This document shows, piece by piece, positions 32,354 through 40,907 of a stretch of 64,000 bases of DNA. The notes beneath the pieces are model-generated. The model was given only the letters and a program-made list of their open reading frames with translations. It did no database searches and had not been told where the DNA came from. Position 1 is the first letter of the stretch, and every line of letters begins with the position of its first letter. Where the stretch lies: assembly GCF_001692325.1 (NCBI RefSeq), contig NZ_LXKN01000012.1, forward strand, positions 62,001 through 126,000, in the 5' to 3' direction. A program made the position numbers and the translations under genes. Source of the stretch: Rhizobium sp. AC27/96. Its GTDB lineage: Bacteria; Pseudomonadota; Alphaproteobacteria; Rhizobiales; Rhizobiaceae.

Positions 32354-33451
32354 ATGGCACAGATCAGAATTCAGAATGTGCGCAAGGAGTTCGGATCGTT
32401 CACCGCGGTCCGGTCTTCATCCTTCACAGTCGAAGACGGCGAGTTCTTCATGCTCCTTGGTCCATCTGGCTGCGGCAAGACCACTACGCTGCGCATGATG
32501 GCAGGCCTCGAGCTGCCGACATCGGGTGAGATTTACATCGACGGAGAAGAAGTCGCGATGAAGCGGGCGAGCCAGCGCGACATCGCCTTCGTCTTTCAGA
32601 TGTTCGCGCTCTATCCGCATATGAACGTGCGAAAGAACATCTCCTATCCGCTGCTGAGCCAGGGGATGCCCCGCGCCGAGGCAAGGCGGCAGGTAGAAGA
32701 GGTAGCGCGCATCCTGAAGATCGAGCATATACTCGACAGGCCGGTCGGCGGGCTTTCCGGCGGCGACCGTCAGCGCGTCGCGCTGGGCCGTGCCATCGTG
32801 CGCCGGCCGAAGGCCTTCTTCATGGACGAGCCGCTCGGCGCGCTGGATGCGGAATTTCGCGAGCACATGGCGGAAGAACTGCGCGCGCTTCACGATCGCA
32901 TCGGCGCCACCACGGTCTATGTCACCCACGACCAGCTCGAAGCGATGCAGATGGGTGACAAGATCGTGGTGATGAACCACGGCGTCGTCGAACAGTTCGG
33001 CAAACCTCAGGAAATCTACGACTGGCCAGCAACGAAATTCGTCGCAAGGTTCATCGGTTCGCCGGCCATGAACCTGCTCGATTTCGAAGGGGCAATCGAT
33101 GTCGGCGGCGATAGCGTCGAGCTGTCGGGGCAAAAGGTGAGCGTCCCGTCGTCGCGCCAGGGTGCCGGGGGCAAGCTCACGGTTGGGGTCAGGCCCGAGC
33201 ATATAAGTTTTTCCGATGCATCGAACTATCGCGGCCGGGTCGTCGCCACGGAATATCTCGGCACCACGCAGATTATCACGCTGGCGACACCGAACGGTGA
33301 GGCAAAAGCCCGTACCTCGTCACGCGAAATTATCAGGGCCGGTGAAACCATCGGGCTGGAATTCAATTCTTCCACCATTACTCTTTTCGAAGGGGCGAAC
33401 GGACAAGCACTGCTTTCCCAAGCCAATGAAAGGGTCCTGCGTCATGGCTGA
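32354..33451 (+). CDS. ABC transporter ATP-binding protein 1 (MalK/UgpC-like)
   Basis: The 365-residue protein shows Walker A GPSGCGKTT, signature LSGGDRQRVALGRAIV, Walker B FFMDEPLGALD and switch region YVTHDQLEAMQMGD. The C-terminal ~120 residues are the regulatory OB-fold/TOBE region (TVGVRPEHISFSD). It starts two bases after the small membrane protein gene and overlaps the second ATPase gene by eight bases. Having two different ATPases for one permease pair is also seen in rhizobial glycerol-type importers, where they form a heterodimer. Confidence 0.93.
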   Translation: MAQIRIQNVRKEFGSFTAVRSSSFTVEDGEFFMLLGPSGCGKTTTLRMMAGLELPTSGEIYIDGEEVAMKRASQRDIAFVFQMFALYPHMNVRKNISYPLLSQGMPRAEARRQVEEVARILKIEHILDRPVGGLSGGDRQRVALGRAIVRRPKAFFMDEPLGALDAEFREHMAEELRALHDRIGATTVYVTHDQLEAMQMGDKIVVMNHGVVEQFGKPQEIYDWPATKFVARFIGSPAMNLLDFEGAIDVGGDSVELSGQKVSVPSSRQGAGGKLTVGVRPEHISFSDASNYRGRVVATEYLGTTQIITLATPNGEAKARTSSREIIRAGETIGLEFNSSTITLFEGANGQALLSQANERVLRHG

Positions 33452-34439
33452 AGTCGTGCTTGAAAACGTCACCAAGACATTCGCCGGCCGGCCGGCGTTG
33501 AGTAATGTATCGCTGACCATCCCGAGCGGCTCCTTTGTCGTGCTCCTGGGCCCGACGGGGGCCGGCAAGACAACGACGCTGCGCATGGTCTCCGGCCTTG
33601 ATCAGCCCGACAGTGGCACCGTCTATTTCGGCGGCCGCTCGGTTCTTGGGCTTACGCCGGCTCAGCGCAACGTCGCCATGGTTTTCCAGCAATATTCGCT
33701 CTACCCGCATCTGACCGTGCGCCAGAACCTGGAATTCCCGCTGAAATCGCCGCTCCTGAAGACGCCGCGGGAGACCATTGACAGAAAGGTCAATGCGATA
33801 GCCGAAATGCTGCAGATTTCCCACAAGCTGGATAACAAGGCCACGGCGCTCTCCGGCGGCGAGATGCAGCGGGTTTCCATCGGCCGCGCCCTGGTGCGTA
33901 CGCCGCAGATCTACCTGATGGACGAGCCCTTGAGCTCGCTTGATGCCAAGCTGCGCGCCGACCTGCGCGTGGAGCTGAAAAACATACAGGCCAATTCCGG
34001 CGCAACGCTCCTCTACGTTACCCACGACCAGATCGAGGCGATGACGATGGCAACGCATATCGGCGTGCTCCATGAGGGTCGGCTGGTGCAGTTCGGTCCG
34101 CCGCGCGAGATCTACGAACAGCCCGTCAGTCTTTACGCCGCGACGCGACTTGGCCAACCGCGCATAAACATCCTGCCCGCTGATACCTTCCCCGATGTAC
34201 CTTCCGGAGCCGTCAGCATCGGCCTCAGGCCGGAGCACATCGCGCAGGGCAGCGGCCAGGAGGCTACCGTCAAGCGAGTGGAGCGCCTCGGCGATCAGAC
34301 CCGCCTGCATCTTTCGTTCAAGAACCATGATGTCGTGACCGTGACCGAGGCCCACACGCGCCTCGGCGGCGGAGACATCGTCAAGATACAGCCGGACAGG
34401 CCGCTCTATTTCGGCGCCGACGGCATGCGCATCGCATAA
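33444..34439 (+). CDS. ABC transporter ATP-binding protein 2 (MalK/UgpC-like)
   Basis: The ATG at 33444 overlaps the previous stop by eight bases, giving 331 residues. Walker A is GPTGAGKTT, the signature is LSGGEMQRVSIGRALV, Walker B is IYLMDEPLSSLD, and YVTHDQIEAMTMA carries the switch His. The regulatory domain is shorter than in its neighbour. It probably forms a heterodimer with ATP-binding protein 1. The next gene, the dihydroxyacetone kinase, begins nine bases after its stop. Confidence 0.93.
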   Translation: MAEVVLENVTKTFAGRPALSNVSLTIPSGSFVVLLGPTGAGKTTTLRMVSGLDQPDSGTVYFGGRSVLGLTPAQRNVAMVFQQYSLYPHLTVRQNLEFPLKSPLLKTPRETIDRKVNAIAEMLQISHKLDNKATALSGGEMQRVSIGRALVRTPQIYLMDEPLSSLDAKLRADLRVELKNIQANSGATLLYVTHDQIEAMTMATHIGVLHEGRLVQFGPPREIYEQPVSLYAATRLGQPRINILPADTFPDVPSGAVSIGLRPEHIAQGSGQEATVKRVERLGDQTRLHLSFKNHDVVTVTEAHTRLGGGDIVKIQPDRPLYFGADGMRIA

Positions 34440-34448
34440 GGAGCACAC

Positions 34449-36068
34449 ATGGCACAGTTCATCAACAGGCGGGAAGACGTGGTTACGGAGGCCATCGACG
34501 GCCTACTGGCATTGAGCGGCGGCGCACTGAAGCGGCTCGACGGATATCCGCATATCCGGGTTATCCTGCGCAGCGATTGGGATAGGTCGAAAGTAGCGCT
34601 GGTTTCCGGCGGTGGCTCCGGTCACGAGCCTGCCCATGCCGGCTTTGTCGGCAAGGGGATGCTGACGGCCGCCGTCTGCGGCGACGTCTTCGCCTCGCCA
34701 AGTGTCGATGCGGTACTGGCGGGCATTCTTGCGGTGACCGGATCTGCCGGATGCCTGCTGATCGTCAAAAACTATACCGGCGACCGGCTGAACTTCGGCC
34801 TTGCCGCCGAGCGGGCCCGTGCCTTCGGGCTCAACGTCGCAATGGTGATCGTCGGCGACGACGTGGCGCTGCCGGACTTGCCGCAGGCCCGCGGCGTTGC
34901 CGGTACGCTGCTGGTCCACAAGATCGCCGGCGCCCTTGCCGAAAGCGGCGCCGATCTCGATACGGTGACAGCAGCGGCCCGCCGCGTCATAGCCGGCACG
35001 AAGAGCATCGGCATGTCGCTCGACACCTGCACAGTGCCGGGATCGCCGAAGGAAGATCGCATTCCCGACGGCATGGTCGAATTGGGCCTTGGCATCCACG
35101 GCGAAGCCGGCGTCGAGCAGATAGGCTTCGTCGATGCGAGGACCGCGATGGAAGCCGTGACAGCCAAGCTTTCCGCCGCCATGGAAGACAGGCCGCATGT
35201 GGCGCTGATCAACAATCTCGGCGGCACCTCCAGCCTTGAAATGTCGCTTCTGGCCCACGAGCTCATTGCCTCGTCAATCGGCCGGCGCATCACTCATGTG
35301 ATCGGACCTGCTGCCATGATGACCTCGCTCGACATGCATGGATTTTCCGTTTCCGTCTATCCCGCCGAGGAGGCCGATATTAAGGCGCTGGGCACACCGG
35401 TGCCGATGGCGGCGTGGCCGGGCCTTTCGATAGTCAAGCCGATCGCCGTCGATATGCTGCCCGACGGGCTGACGCCCATTTCGCCGCTTCCATCCGATCA
35501 CAAGCATACGCGCGCGTTCGTTATCGATTGCTGCGAAACCCTGATTGCCGCGGAACAGGATCTGAATGCGCTCGATGCCAAATCCGGTGATGGCGACACG
35601 GGATCGACGCTGGCCGGCGCGTCACGGGCGCTGATCAAGGCGATCGATCGGTTGCCTCTCTCTGATCACACCCAGCTTTACCGCGCCATCGGCCAGGAGT
35701 TGAGCCAGACAATGGGCGGCTCGTCCGGCGTACTCCTGGCGATCTTCTTCGCTGCTGCCGGCGACGCGGCTTCGAGCGGCCTGCCGATGGCGGATGCCCT
35801 GAAGGCGGGGCTGGTGCGCATGCAAGAGATCGGCGGCGCGCGCCTGGGAGACCGCACGATGGTCGATGCGCTGTCGCCGGCATTGGACGCGCTGGGCCAG
35901 GGCATCCGTCCGGCGGCGCTGGCAGCCCGCACCGGAGCTGATCTCACAGCCACCATAGTGAAGGCCAAGGCCGGTCGTGCCGCCTATATCAATGCCAAGC
36001 AGCTGGAAGGCCATGTCGATCCTGGCGCCGAAGCTGTGGCGCTGCTGTTCGAACATCTGGCGAGGTGA
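34449..36068 (+). CDS. ATP-dependent dihydroxyacetone kinase (DhaK-DhaL fusion)
   Basis: The 539-residue protein joins a DhaK domain (residues ~1-330: VALVSGGGSGHEPAHAGFVG, VKNYTGDRLNFGLAAERAR, and GLGIHGEAGVEQ with the His that binds the keto substrate covalently) to a DhaL domain (~345-539: LDAKSGDGDTGSTLAGASRAL with the metal-binding Asp cluster, MGGSSGVLLAIFFAAAG). This single-chain form uses ATP instead of the phosphotransferase system. Substrates of the family are dihydroxyacetone, glyceraldehyde and tetruloses such as erythrulose. It is the last gene of the operon from 28833, so the importer presumably brings in a compound giving such a keto-sugar. Confidence 0.93.
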   Translation: MAQFINRREDVVTEAIDGLLALSGGALKRLDGYPHIRVILRSDWDRSKVALVSGGGSGHEPAHAGFVGKGMLTAAVCGDVFASPSVDAVLAGILAVTGSAGCLLIVKNYTGDRLNFGLAAERARAFGLNVAMVIVGDDVALPDLPQARGVAGTLLVHKIAGALAESGADLDTVTAAARRVIAGTKSIGMSLDTCTVPGSPKEDRIPDGMVELGLGIHGEAGVEQIGFVDARTAMEAVTAKLSAAMEDRPHVALINNLGGTSSLEMSLLAHELIASSIGRRITHVIGPAAMMTSLDMHGFSVSVYPAEEADIKALGTPVPMAAWPGLSIVKPIAVDMLPDGLTPISPLPSDHKHTRAFVIDCCETLIAAEQDLNALDAKSGDGDTGSTLAGASRALIKAIDRLPLSDHTQLYRAIGQELSQTMGGSSGVLLAIFFAAAGDAASSGLPMADALKAGLVRMQEIGGARLGDRTMVDALSPALDALGQGIRPAALAARTGADLTATIVKAKAGRAAYINAKQLEGHVDPGAEAVALLFEHLAR

Positions 36069-36395
36069 AGCAAGAGGCCGCGCGCCGGCTCGTCCACCAT
36101 ATTGGTCAATTGCCGGAAGGGATACCGAAGTAGCTTCTGTCAATTGCGTCACGATGCCGGTGATCCTTCGATCATCGGCATTGTTGATCTTTCCTTAGGC
36201 TATGGCCAGCCCTCAGGAACAACAGCTTACAATCTGGAATGGCAACAGCCGTCTATAGTCGTAATTGTCGCTAAGCTGCCACTGATCTCCCGGATGGCCG
36301 ACGGTTCCGTGGTAGGCGACGACGCAGCCAGCTCCCAGCTCGACGCCCAGAAATTCGACGTATCGACAGGCAAGGCAACGCTCGACAGAGCAGTA
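36069..36395. other. 327 bp between convergent genes; no supported gene
   Basis: This lies between the ends of the kinase operon and the LacI-type gene on the opposite strand. Transcription from both sides should stop here, but I see no clear hairpin with a T-run. Short frames present are not convincing. Confidence 0.45.
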
Positions 36396-37454
36396 TTATT
36401 CTGCTTGGGGTAGCGCGTTCATCAATGATGGAACAACGGGCCTCGATGAACTCTCACGGATCAGAAGGTCTGGCTCGACCTGAATAACTCGTGGTTCGGG
36501 AAGATCTCCGCTGACGGCAATCAGCTCGATGATGCGAGCCACGGCCAGCTGCGAGACGCGCTCGACATCGTAATCGACCGTCGACAGCGGCGTTACGGCG
36601 AACTCTCCGAATTCGATGTTGTCGAACCCGATGATAGACATCTCGTTCGGCACCTTAATCGCGTGCTTGCTGCAATAGCGCAGCACACCGAGCGCCAGGG
36701 AATCATTTGTGGCAAAAACCGCGGTCGGCTTGACCGAACGTTGCATCAGATCCGCCATTGCCCAGTAGCCATATTCGACGGAGTGCCCTTTGGGATCGAC
36801 GAAAAGCTCGGCATCGACAGCGAGACCTGCTTCGGTATGCGCCTGCACATAACCGCTTTGCTTTTCCGTGTTGCCGAGAATGACGGCGCCGTCGATCAAC
36901 GCGATCTTCTTGTGGCCAATGGCAATCAGATGGCTGACAGCCTTGTAGGCGCCGCTCTGCTCGTCCATCGAGACTGCATCAATGCCGGCATTGGGATCAC
37001 CGACGAGAAGCACGACCGGATAGTTTCGGCTGCGCAGTTGCCTGATGTGGTCGAGGCGGCGGTGGCTGCAGGGAAAGATCAGCATGCCATCGGCACGGCG
37101 CGTGCTGAAGACCTCGATCATCCGCATCTCCTCCTCAATATTGTTGTTCGAGGTGGCGAGCAACGTCGTATAGCCATTGCGGGCAAGAGCCAGTTCGATG
37201 CTTTGCGCGACATGGGTCAACACCGGGTTTTCCAGATCGGTCAAAATCAGTCCGATCGACTTGGTTTCCTTGGCAACAAGCGAGCGGGCAACATCGTTGG
37301 GCAGGTAATTCAGCTGCTCGGCCATCTGCTTGATCAGTCTTCGCGTTTCCAGCGGAATCCGCGGGCTGTCGCGCAAAGCAAGCGAAACGGTGTTGACGGA
37401 AAAACCTGTCCGCTCAGCCACATCCTTCAGCCGTGCTACAGGTTTTCCCATCAT
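36396..37454 (-). CDS. LacI-family transcriptional regulator
   Basis: The 352-residue protein has a LacI DNA-binding domain (RLKDVAERTGFSVNTVSLAL, RIPLETRRLIKQMAEQLNYLPN) and a ligand-binding domain (SIGLILTDLENPVLTHVAQSIE, DGMLIFPCSHRRLDHIRQL, VFATNDSLALGVLRYC, MSIIGFDNIEFGEFAVTPLS). It is the last gene of a minus-strand set: aldo/keto reductase, VOC protein, this regulator (15 bp after the VOC gene). It probably controls that set and the divergent ABC operon beginning at 39034. Confidence 0.93.
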   Translation of the reverse strand: MMGKPVARLKDVAERTGFSVNTVSLALRDSPRIPLETRRLIKQMAEQLNYLPNDVARSLVAKETKSIGLILTDLENPVLTHVAQSIELALARNGYTTLLATSNNNIEEEMRMIEVFSTRRADGMLIFPCSHRRLDHIRQLRSRNYPVVLLVGDPNAGIDAVSMDEQSGAYKAVSHLIAIGHKKIALIDGAVILGNTEKQSGYVQAHTEAGLAVDAELFVDPKGHSVEYGYWAMADLMQRSVKPTAVFATNDSLALGVLRYCSKHAIKVPNEMSIIGFDNIEFGEFAVTPLSTVDYDVERVSQLAVARIIELIAVSGDLPEPRVIQVEPDLLIRESSSRPVVPSLMNALPQAE

Positions 37455-37469
37455 CTTCTCCGCTTTGTA

Positions 37470-37916
37470 TCAGGCCGACTGCCGCTGCTTGCGCAGCTCA
37501 TCAATAGCCTTGAATTGCAGGCAGTCGGGATGCATTTCCATCAATTCGATCCGATTGCCGTCCGGATCTTCAATCCATGCCTGTCGATTGCCGTCAAGCC
37601 CCTGTTTGATCTCGGCCGTCAACTTGATGCCCGCGGCCTTGATACGCTCGGCCGTTCCGTCGAGATCCTCGATGATGAAGCACATGTGATTGACACCGTT
37701 GGCATTCCAGCCTGGGGCACGATCGTTCTCAGCTCCTGGAAATATCTCCAGATACTGATCGTCTGTGATGCGCAGATAGACAAGCCATGTGCTGCCATCG
37801 TCGTTCTTGAGCCGCAACATCTCGGGAAACTGAAGACGCTCGCGATAGAAATCGAGCGATGCGTCGAGATCCTTCACCTTGATTGCCACGTGACCGATGC
37901 TGGTAATTCCACGCAT
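37470..37916 (-). CDS. VOC-superfamily (glyoxalase-like) protein
   Basis: The 148-residue protein follows AGGAG and an ATG at 37916. It has the paired beta-alpha-beta modules of the VOC fold: IGHVAIKVKDLDASLDFYRERLQ at the start and VNHMCFIIEDLDGTAERIKAAG in the second half, ending GNRQAWIEDPDGNRIELMEM. The His and Glu positions (H9, H79-region, E near the end) fit a metal site. Enzymes of this fold isomerise, epimerise or cleave small keto compounds. A second VOC protein lies in the neighbouring operon (43362), suggesting two steps or a two-stage handling of keto-sugar intermediates. Confidence 0.87.
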   Translation of the reverse strand: MRGITSIGHVAIKVKDLDASLDFYRERLQFPEMLRLKNDDGSTWLVYLRITDDQYLEIFPGAENDRAPGWNANGVNHMCFIIEDLDGTAERIKAAGIKLTAEIKQGLDGNRQAWIEDPDGNRIELMEMHPDCLQFKAIDELRKQRQSA

Positions 37917-38036
37917 TTTTTAGATTCTCCTTCCTATTCCGGCGTCGAGAAAACTCTAGAGGCGCCAATGATAACGATAATACAACCTGTTGATTTCAAA
38001 GAGCTTCAATTCAGCGGGCGATCTCCTCCCCTTTGA

Positions 38037-38858
38037 TCAGTCCCAATCCGGTCCCCAATCCGGATCGATCGAGCGCGTGCCCGGCGTAATCCCGTCTATC
38101 ATCGCGACCTCTTGCGGACTGAGGCGCAGTGTGGTTGCGGCGAAATTTGAACGGATGCGCTCTGGCCGGCCGGAGGTCGGGATTGCGGCATAACCCTTGG
38201 CAAGCTCGTAGGCGATGGCGATCTGCTCTTCCGTCGCATTGTGATGCCGGGCGATGGGCGTGAGAACAGGGTGACCGGAAACGCGCCCATGCGCTATCGG
38301 CAGGTAACAAGTGACCAGAATACCGATATCCATGCAGAAATCTGCGATTTTATGGTTTGTAAACAGCGGGTTGAGTTCAATCTGATTGGTGGCGATCCGA
38401 CCGCTGCCAATTAACCCTTCGGCTTCCTTCAGGAGCGCAATGGTGAAATTGGAAACACCGATCAGCCGGGTCAGGCCGAGTGCCTGCGCCTCGACAATCT
38501 GGTGCATGTACGTCGCAAGCGGTATCCGCCCATTCGGGGCCGGCCAATGAATCAGGCATAGATCCACCTGATCGACGCCAATCTCTCCCAGGCTGCGCCT
38601 GAGCGAGGGAATAAGCTTTCCTTCGGCAAGATTCTCGCTTGAAATCTTGGTTGTGATGAAGACCTGATCGCGTGTGAGGCCGCTACGCCGGACCGCCTCG
38701 CCAACGGAGGCTTCACTACCATAGGTTTGCGCGGTGTCGAGGTGCCGGTAGCCAGTTTCAAGTGCAGCAAGGATTGCTGCTGTTCCGGCTCCCCCAACTC
38801 GACCATAGGTGCCGAAGCCGATTTTGGGAATCTCTACGCCATATCCACCTGCATTCAT
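38037..38858 (-). CDS. aldo/keto reductase
   Basis: The ATG at 38858 with GAGGG nine bases upstream gives 273 residues; a longer frame runs into the intergenic region without need. The catalytic tetrad is visible: Asp41, Tyr46 (HLDTAQTYG), Lys71 (ITTKI) and His104 (CLIHWP). The C-terminal NADPH-binding part includes AIPTSGRPERIRSNFAA. It should reduce a carbonyl group of a sugar or keto acid with NADPH. It heads the minus-strand set with the VOC and LacI genes and is divergent from the ABC operon at 39034. Confidence 0.9.
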   Translation of the reverse strand: MNAGGYGVEIPKIGFGTYGRVGGAGTAAILAALETGYRHLDTAQTYGSEASVGEAVRRSGLTRDQVFITTKISSENLAEGKLIPSLRRSLGEIGVDQVDLCLIHWPAPNGRIPLATYMHQIVEAQALGLTRLIGVSNFTIALLKEAEGLIGSGRIATNQIELNPLFTNHKIADFCMDIGILVTCYLPIAHGRVSGHPVLTPIARHHNATEEQIAIAYELAKGYAAIPTSGRPERIRSNFAATTLRLSPQEVAMIDGITPGTRSIDPDWGPDWD

Positions 38859-38870
38859 GCAATTTTCCCT

Positions 38871-38908
38871 CGATTTTGCGTCTGCGAGAGCGATTTTGCG
38901 ACGCAAAA
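38871..38908. promoter_or_regulatory. probable LacI-type operator: repeated CGATTTTGCG with a palindrome
   Basis: CGATTTTGCG occurs at 38871-38880 and again at 38891-38900, 20 bp apart. The second is part of the perfect 15-bp dyad TTTTGCG-A-CGCAAAA (38894-38908). It lies between the divergent aldo/keto reductase gene and ABC operon, the expected place for the operator of the LacI regulator encoded at 36396. Confidence 0.65.
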
Positions 38909-39033
38909 CATAAATAGCGGCCAAATTGCCGACTTGACGCATGCATCGTCACATGCCAGTATTAACGCTAATATGATTTCGACGCAAGAGGCCTTCTTAC
39001 AACCAGAAGGGTGACGGGATCAGGGAGGACAGA

Positions 39034-39933
39034 ATGAAGCTACGATGGAGCCGTCTATCGCCGCAGCTTGCCTTGGCTCCCGCCGCGGCCATCACACTCG
39101 TCGCATTCGCCGGCTCGATCCTCTGGACGATCTATATCTCGTTCACACAAAGCCGACGTCTGCCGGATTACGCGATCGATTGGTCCAATCCCTTCCGCCA
39201 GTATCAGCGGCTCTATCACGACATGGGTTGGCACATTTCGCTTTCCAACCTGATCATTCTCGCGATCGGCAGCGCCCTTGCCATCGTGTTCGGATTCATC
39301 CTGGCGGCCATGATCGAGCGAGAGCGGCGCGGTGAAGACGCCTTCCGGACCGTGTTTCTCTACCCGCTCGCCATCTCGTTGATCGTCACCGGCGTCGCCT
39401 GGCGCTGGATTCTCAATCCTCAACTCGGCCTGGAAAACTTCCTGCATCAGATAGGCCTGACAGGCGTCAGCCTCAACTGGCTGGCAAGCGGCGATACCGC
39501 AATCTACGCCATCATCCTGGCGTCGATCTGGCAGAGCTCCGGCTTCTATATGGCGCTGATGCTCGCTGGCCTGAAGGGAATCAACACGGAAATATGGAGC
39601 GCTGCGCGACTTGACGGGGCAAGCCTGTGGAAGGTCTATCTCGAAATCATCATTCCGATGATGAAGTTCACTTTCCTGACTTGCGCCATCCTGCTCTCGC
39701 TCGGTGTCATCAAGGCCTACGACATCATCGTCGCAATGACCAATGGCGGGCCTGGCCAGTCGACGTGGATGCCGGCCTATTTCACCATCAACGCTTTGAC
39801 GAACAAGAACAATCTCGGCTACGCCTCGGCCGCCGCCTCCCTCATGCTTGCCATCACTGTGCTTGTCTTTCTGCCGCTCGTTCTTCTCGTCGTCTGGCAG
39901 CAGCGCCGCGCCGGCAAAGGAGGTCTCGCGTGA
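39034..39933 (+). CDS. ABC transporter permease (MalF type)
   Basis: The 299-residue permease starts the operon, in an order with permeases first and binding protein last. It has six membrane segments (LALAPAAAITLVAFAGSILWTIYISF first) and the EAA loop IWSAARLDGASLWKVYLEIIIPMMKFTF. The GGPGQSTW segment is typical of MalF-type sugar permeases. Its stop overlaps the GTG start of the next permease by four bases. The preceding GGAGGACAGA gives a good ribosome-binding site. It forms a heterodimer with the next gene product. Confidence 0.92.
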   Translation: MKLRWSRLSPQLALAPAAAITLVAFAGSILWTIYISFTQSRRLPDYAIDWSNPFRQYQRLYHDMGWHISLSNLIILAIGSALAIVFGFILAAMIERERRGEDAFRTVFLYPLAISLIVTGVAWRWILNPQLGLENFLHQIGLTGVSLNWLASGDTAIYAIILASIWQSSGFYMALMLAGLKGINTEIWSAARLDGASLWKVYLEIIIPMMKFTFLTCAILLSLGVIKAYDIIVAMTNGGPGQSTWMPAYFTINALTNKNNLGYASAAASLMLAITVLVFLPLVLLVVWQQRRAGKGGLA

Positions 39934-40883
39934 GCAACGTAAATCCCCTGCAACTGCATGCGTCCTCGGCCAAGCCCGCGCTTCGCGTCGCCGCGAAGCC
40001 TGAGGCAAATATCATCTATCCAAGGCGCAAGAGGCGAATAAAGGCGCGGTCCATCGCGGTTCTCGTCTTTCTCAGCATGGCAGCGTTGTTCTTCTGCGTG
40101 CCGCTCTATGTGCTGATCGTGACGTCCTTCAAGACCATGGATCAAATACGCGAAGGCGCCATCTTCTCGTTGCCGCATGTCTGGACACTCCAGCCTTGGG
40201 ATTACGCCTGGAACGACGCCTGCTCGGGCCTGACTTGCACAGGCCTCAAGGCGGGTTTCATGAATTCCGTGGAAATCCTCATCCCCTCACTGATCGCTTC
40301 CATCGCCATATCGTCGGTGACTGGCTATGCGCTGGCCATGTGGAACGTCCGCTGGGCGGGAACATTTCTCTTTGTGCTTTTTCTCTGCGCTTTCGTGCCG
40401 TTTCAGATCATCATGTACCCGCTGATCATCATCACGGTTAATCTTGGCATCTATGGTTCGATATGGGCGGTGGCCTTCATTCACACCATTCTTGCCATGC
40501 CGGTGCTGACGCTCATCTTCCGGAACTACTACAAGGATATACCCGCCGATCTCATCAAGGCCGCCATCATGGACAGCGGTTCCTTCTGGCGGATCTTTAC
40601 CGAAATCATCCTGCCGATGTCCGGCAATATCATGATCGTCGTGCTGATCATGCAGATCACCAGCATCTGGAACGACTATCTGATCGGCGTCACCTTTGGC
40701 GGCCTGGGAGCCGCGCCCATGACGGTCAATCTTGCCAACATGGTGACGGTGACGACCGGGACGGCCTCGTACAATTCCAATATGGCGGCGGCGCTCCTGA
40801 CCGCCATTCCACCCCTCTTCATCTATTTCGTACTCGGAAAATTCTTCGTCCAGGGCATCTCAGCAGGCGCCATCAAAGGCTGA
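39930..40883 (+). CDS. ABC transporter permease (MalG type)
   Basis: A GTG at 39930 overlapping the previous stop gives 317 residues. An unusually long, basic N-terminal tail (to about residue 45, PRRKRRIKARS) precedes the first helix (IAVLVFLSMAALFFCVPLYVLIV). The EAA loop reads LIKAAIMDSGSFWRIFTEIILPMSGNI. A periplasmic loop (WNDACSGLTCTGLKAGFMNS) with two cysteines could form a disulfide. Together with the upstream permease it forms the channel. Confidence 0.92.
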   Translation: MSNVNPLQLHASSAKPALRVAAKPEANIIYPRRKRRIKARSIAVLVFLSMAALFFCVPLYVLIVTSFKTMDQIREGAIFSLPHVWTLQPWDYAWNDACSGLTCTGLKAGFMNSVEILIPSLIASIAISSVTGYALAMWNVRWAGTFLFVLFLCAFVPFQIIMYPLIIITVNLGIYGSIWAVAFIHTILAMPVLTLIFRNYYKDIPADLIKAAIMDSGSFWRIFTEIILPMSGNIMIVVLIMQITSIWNDYLIGVTFGGLGAAPMTVNLANMVTVTTGTASYNSNMAAALLTAIPPLFIYFVLGKFFVQGISAGAIKG

Positions 40884-40907
40884 CCGGACGGATCAACGGA
40901 GGACTGC

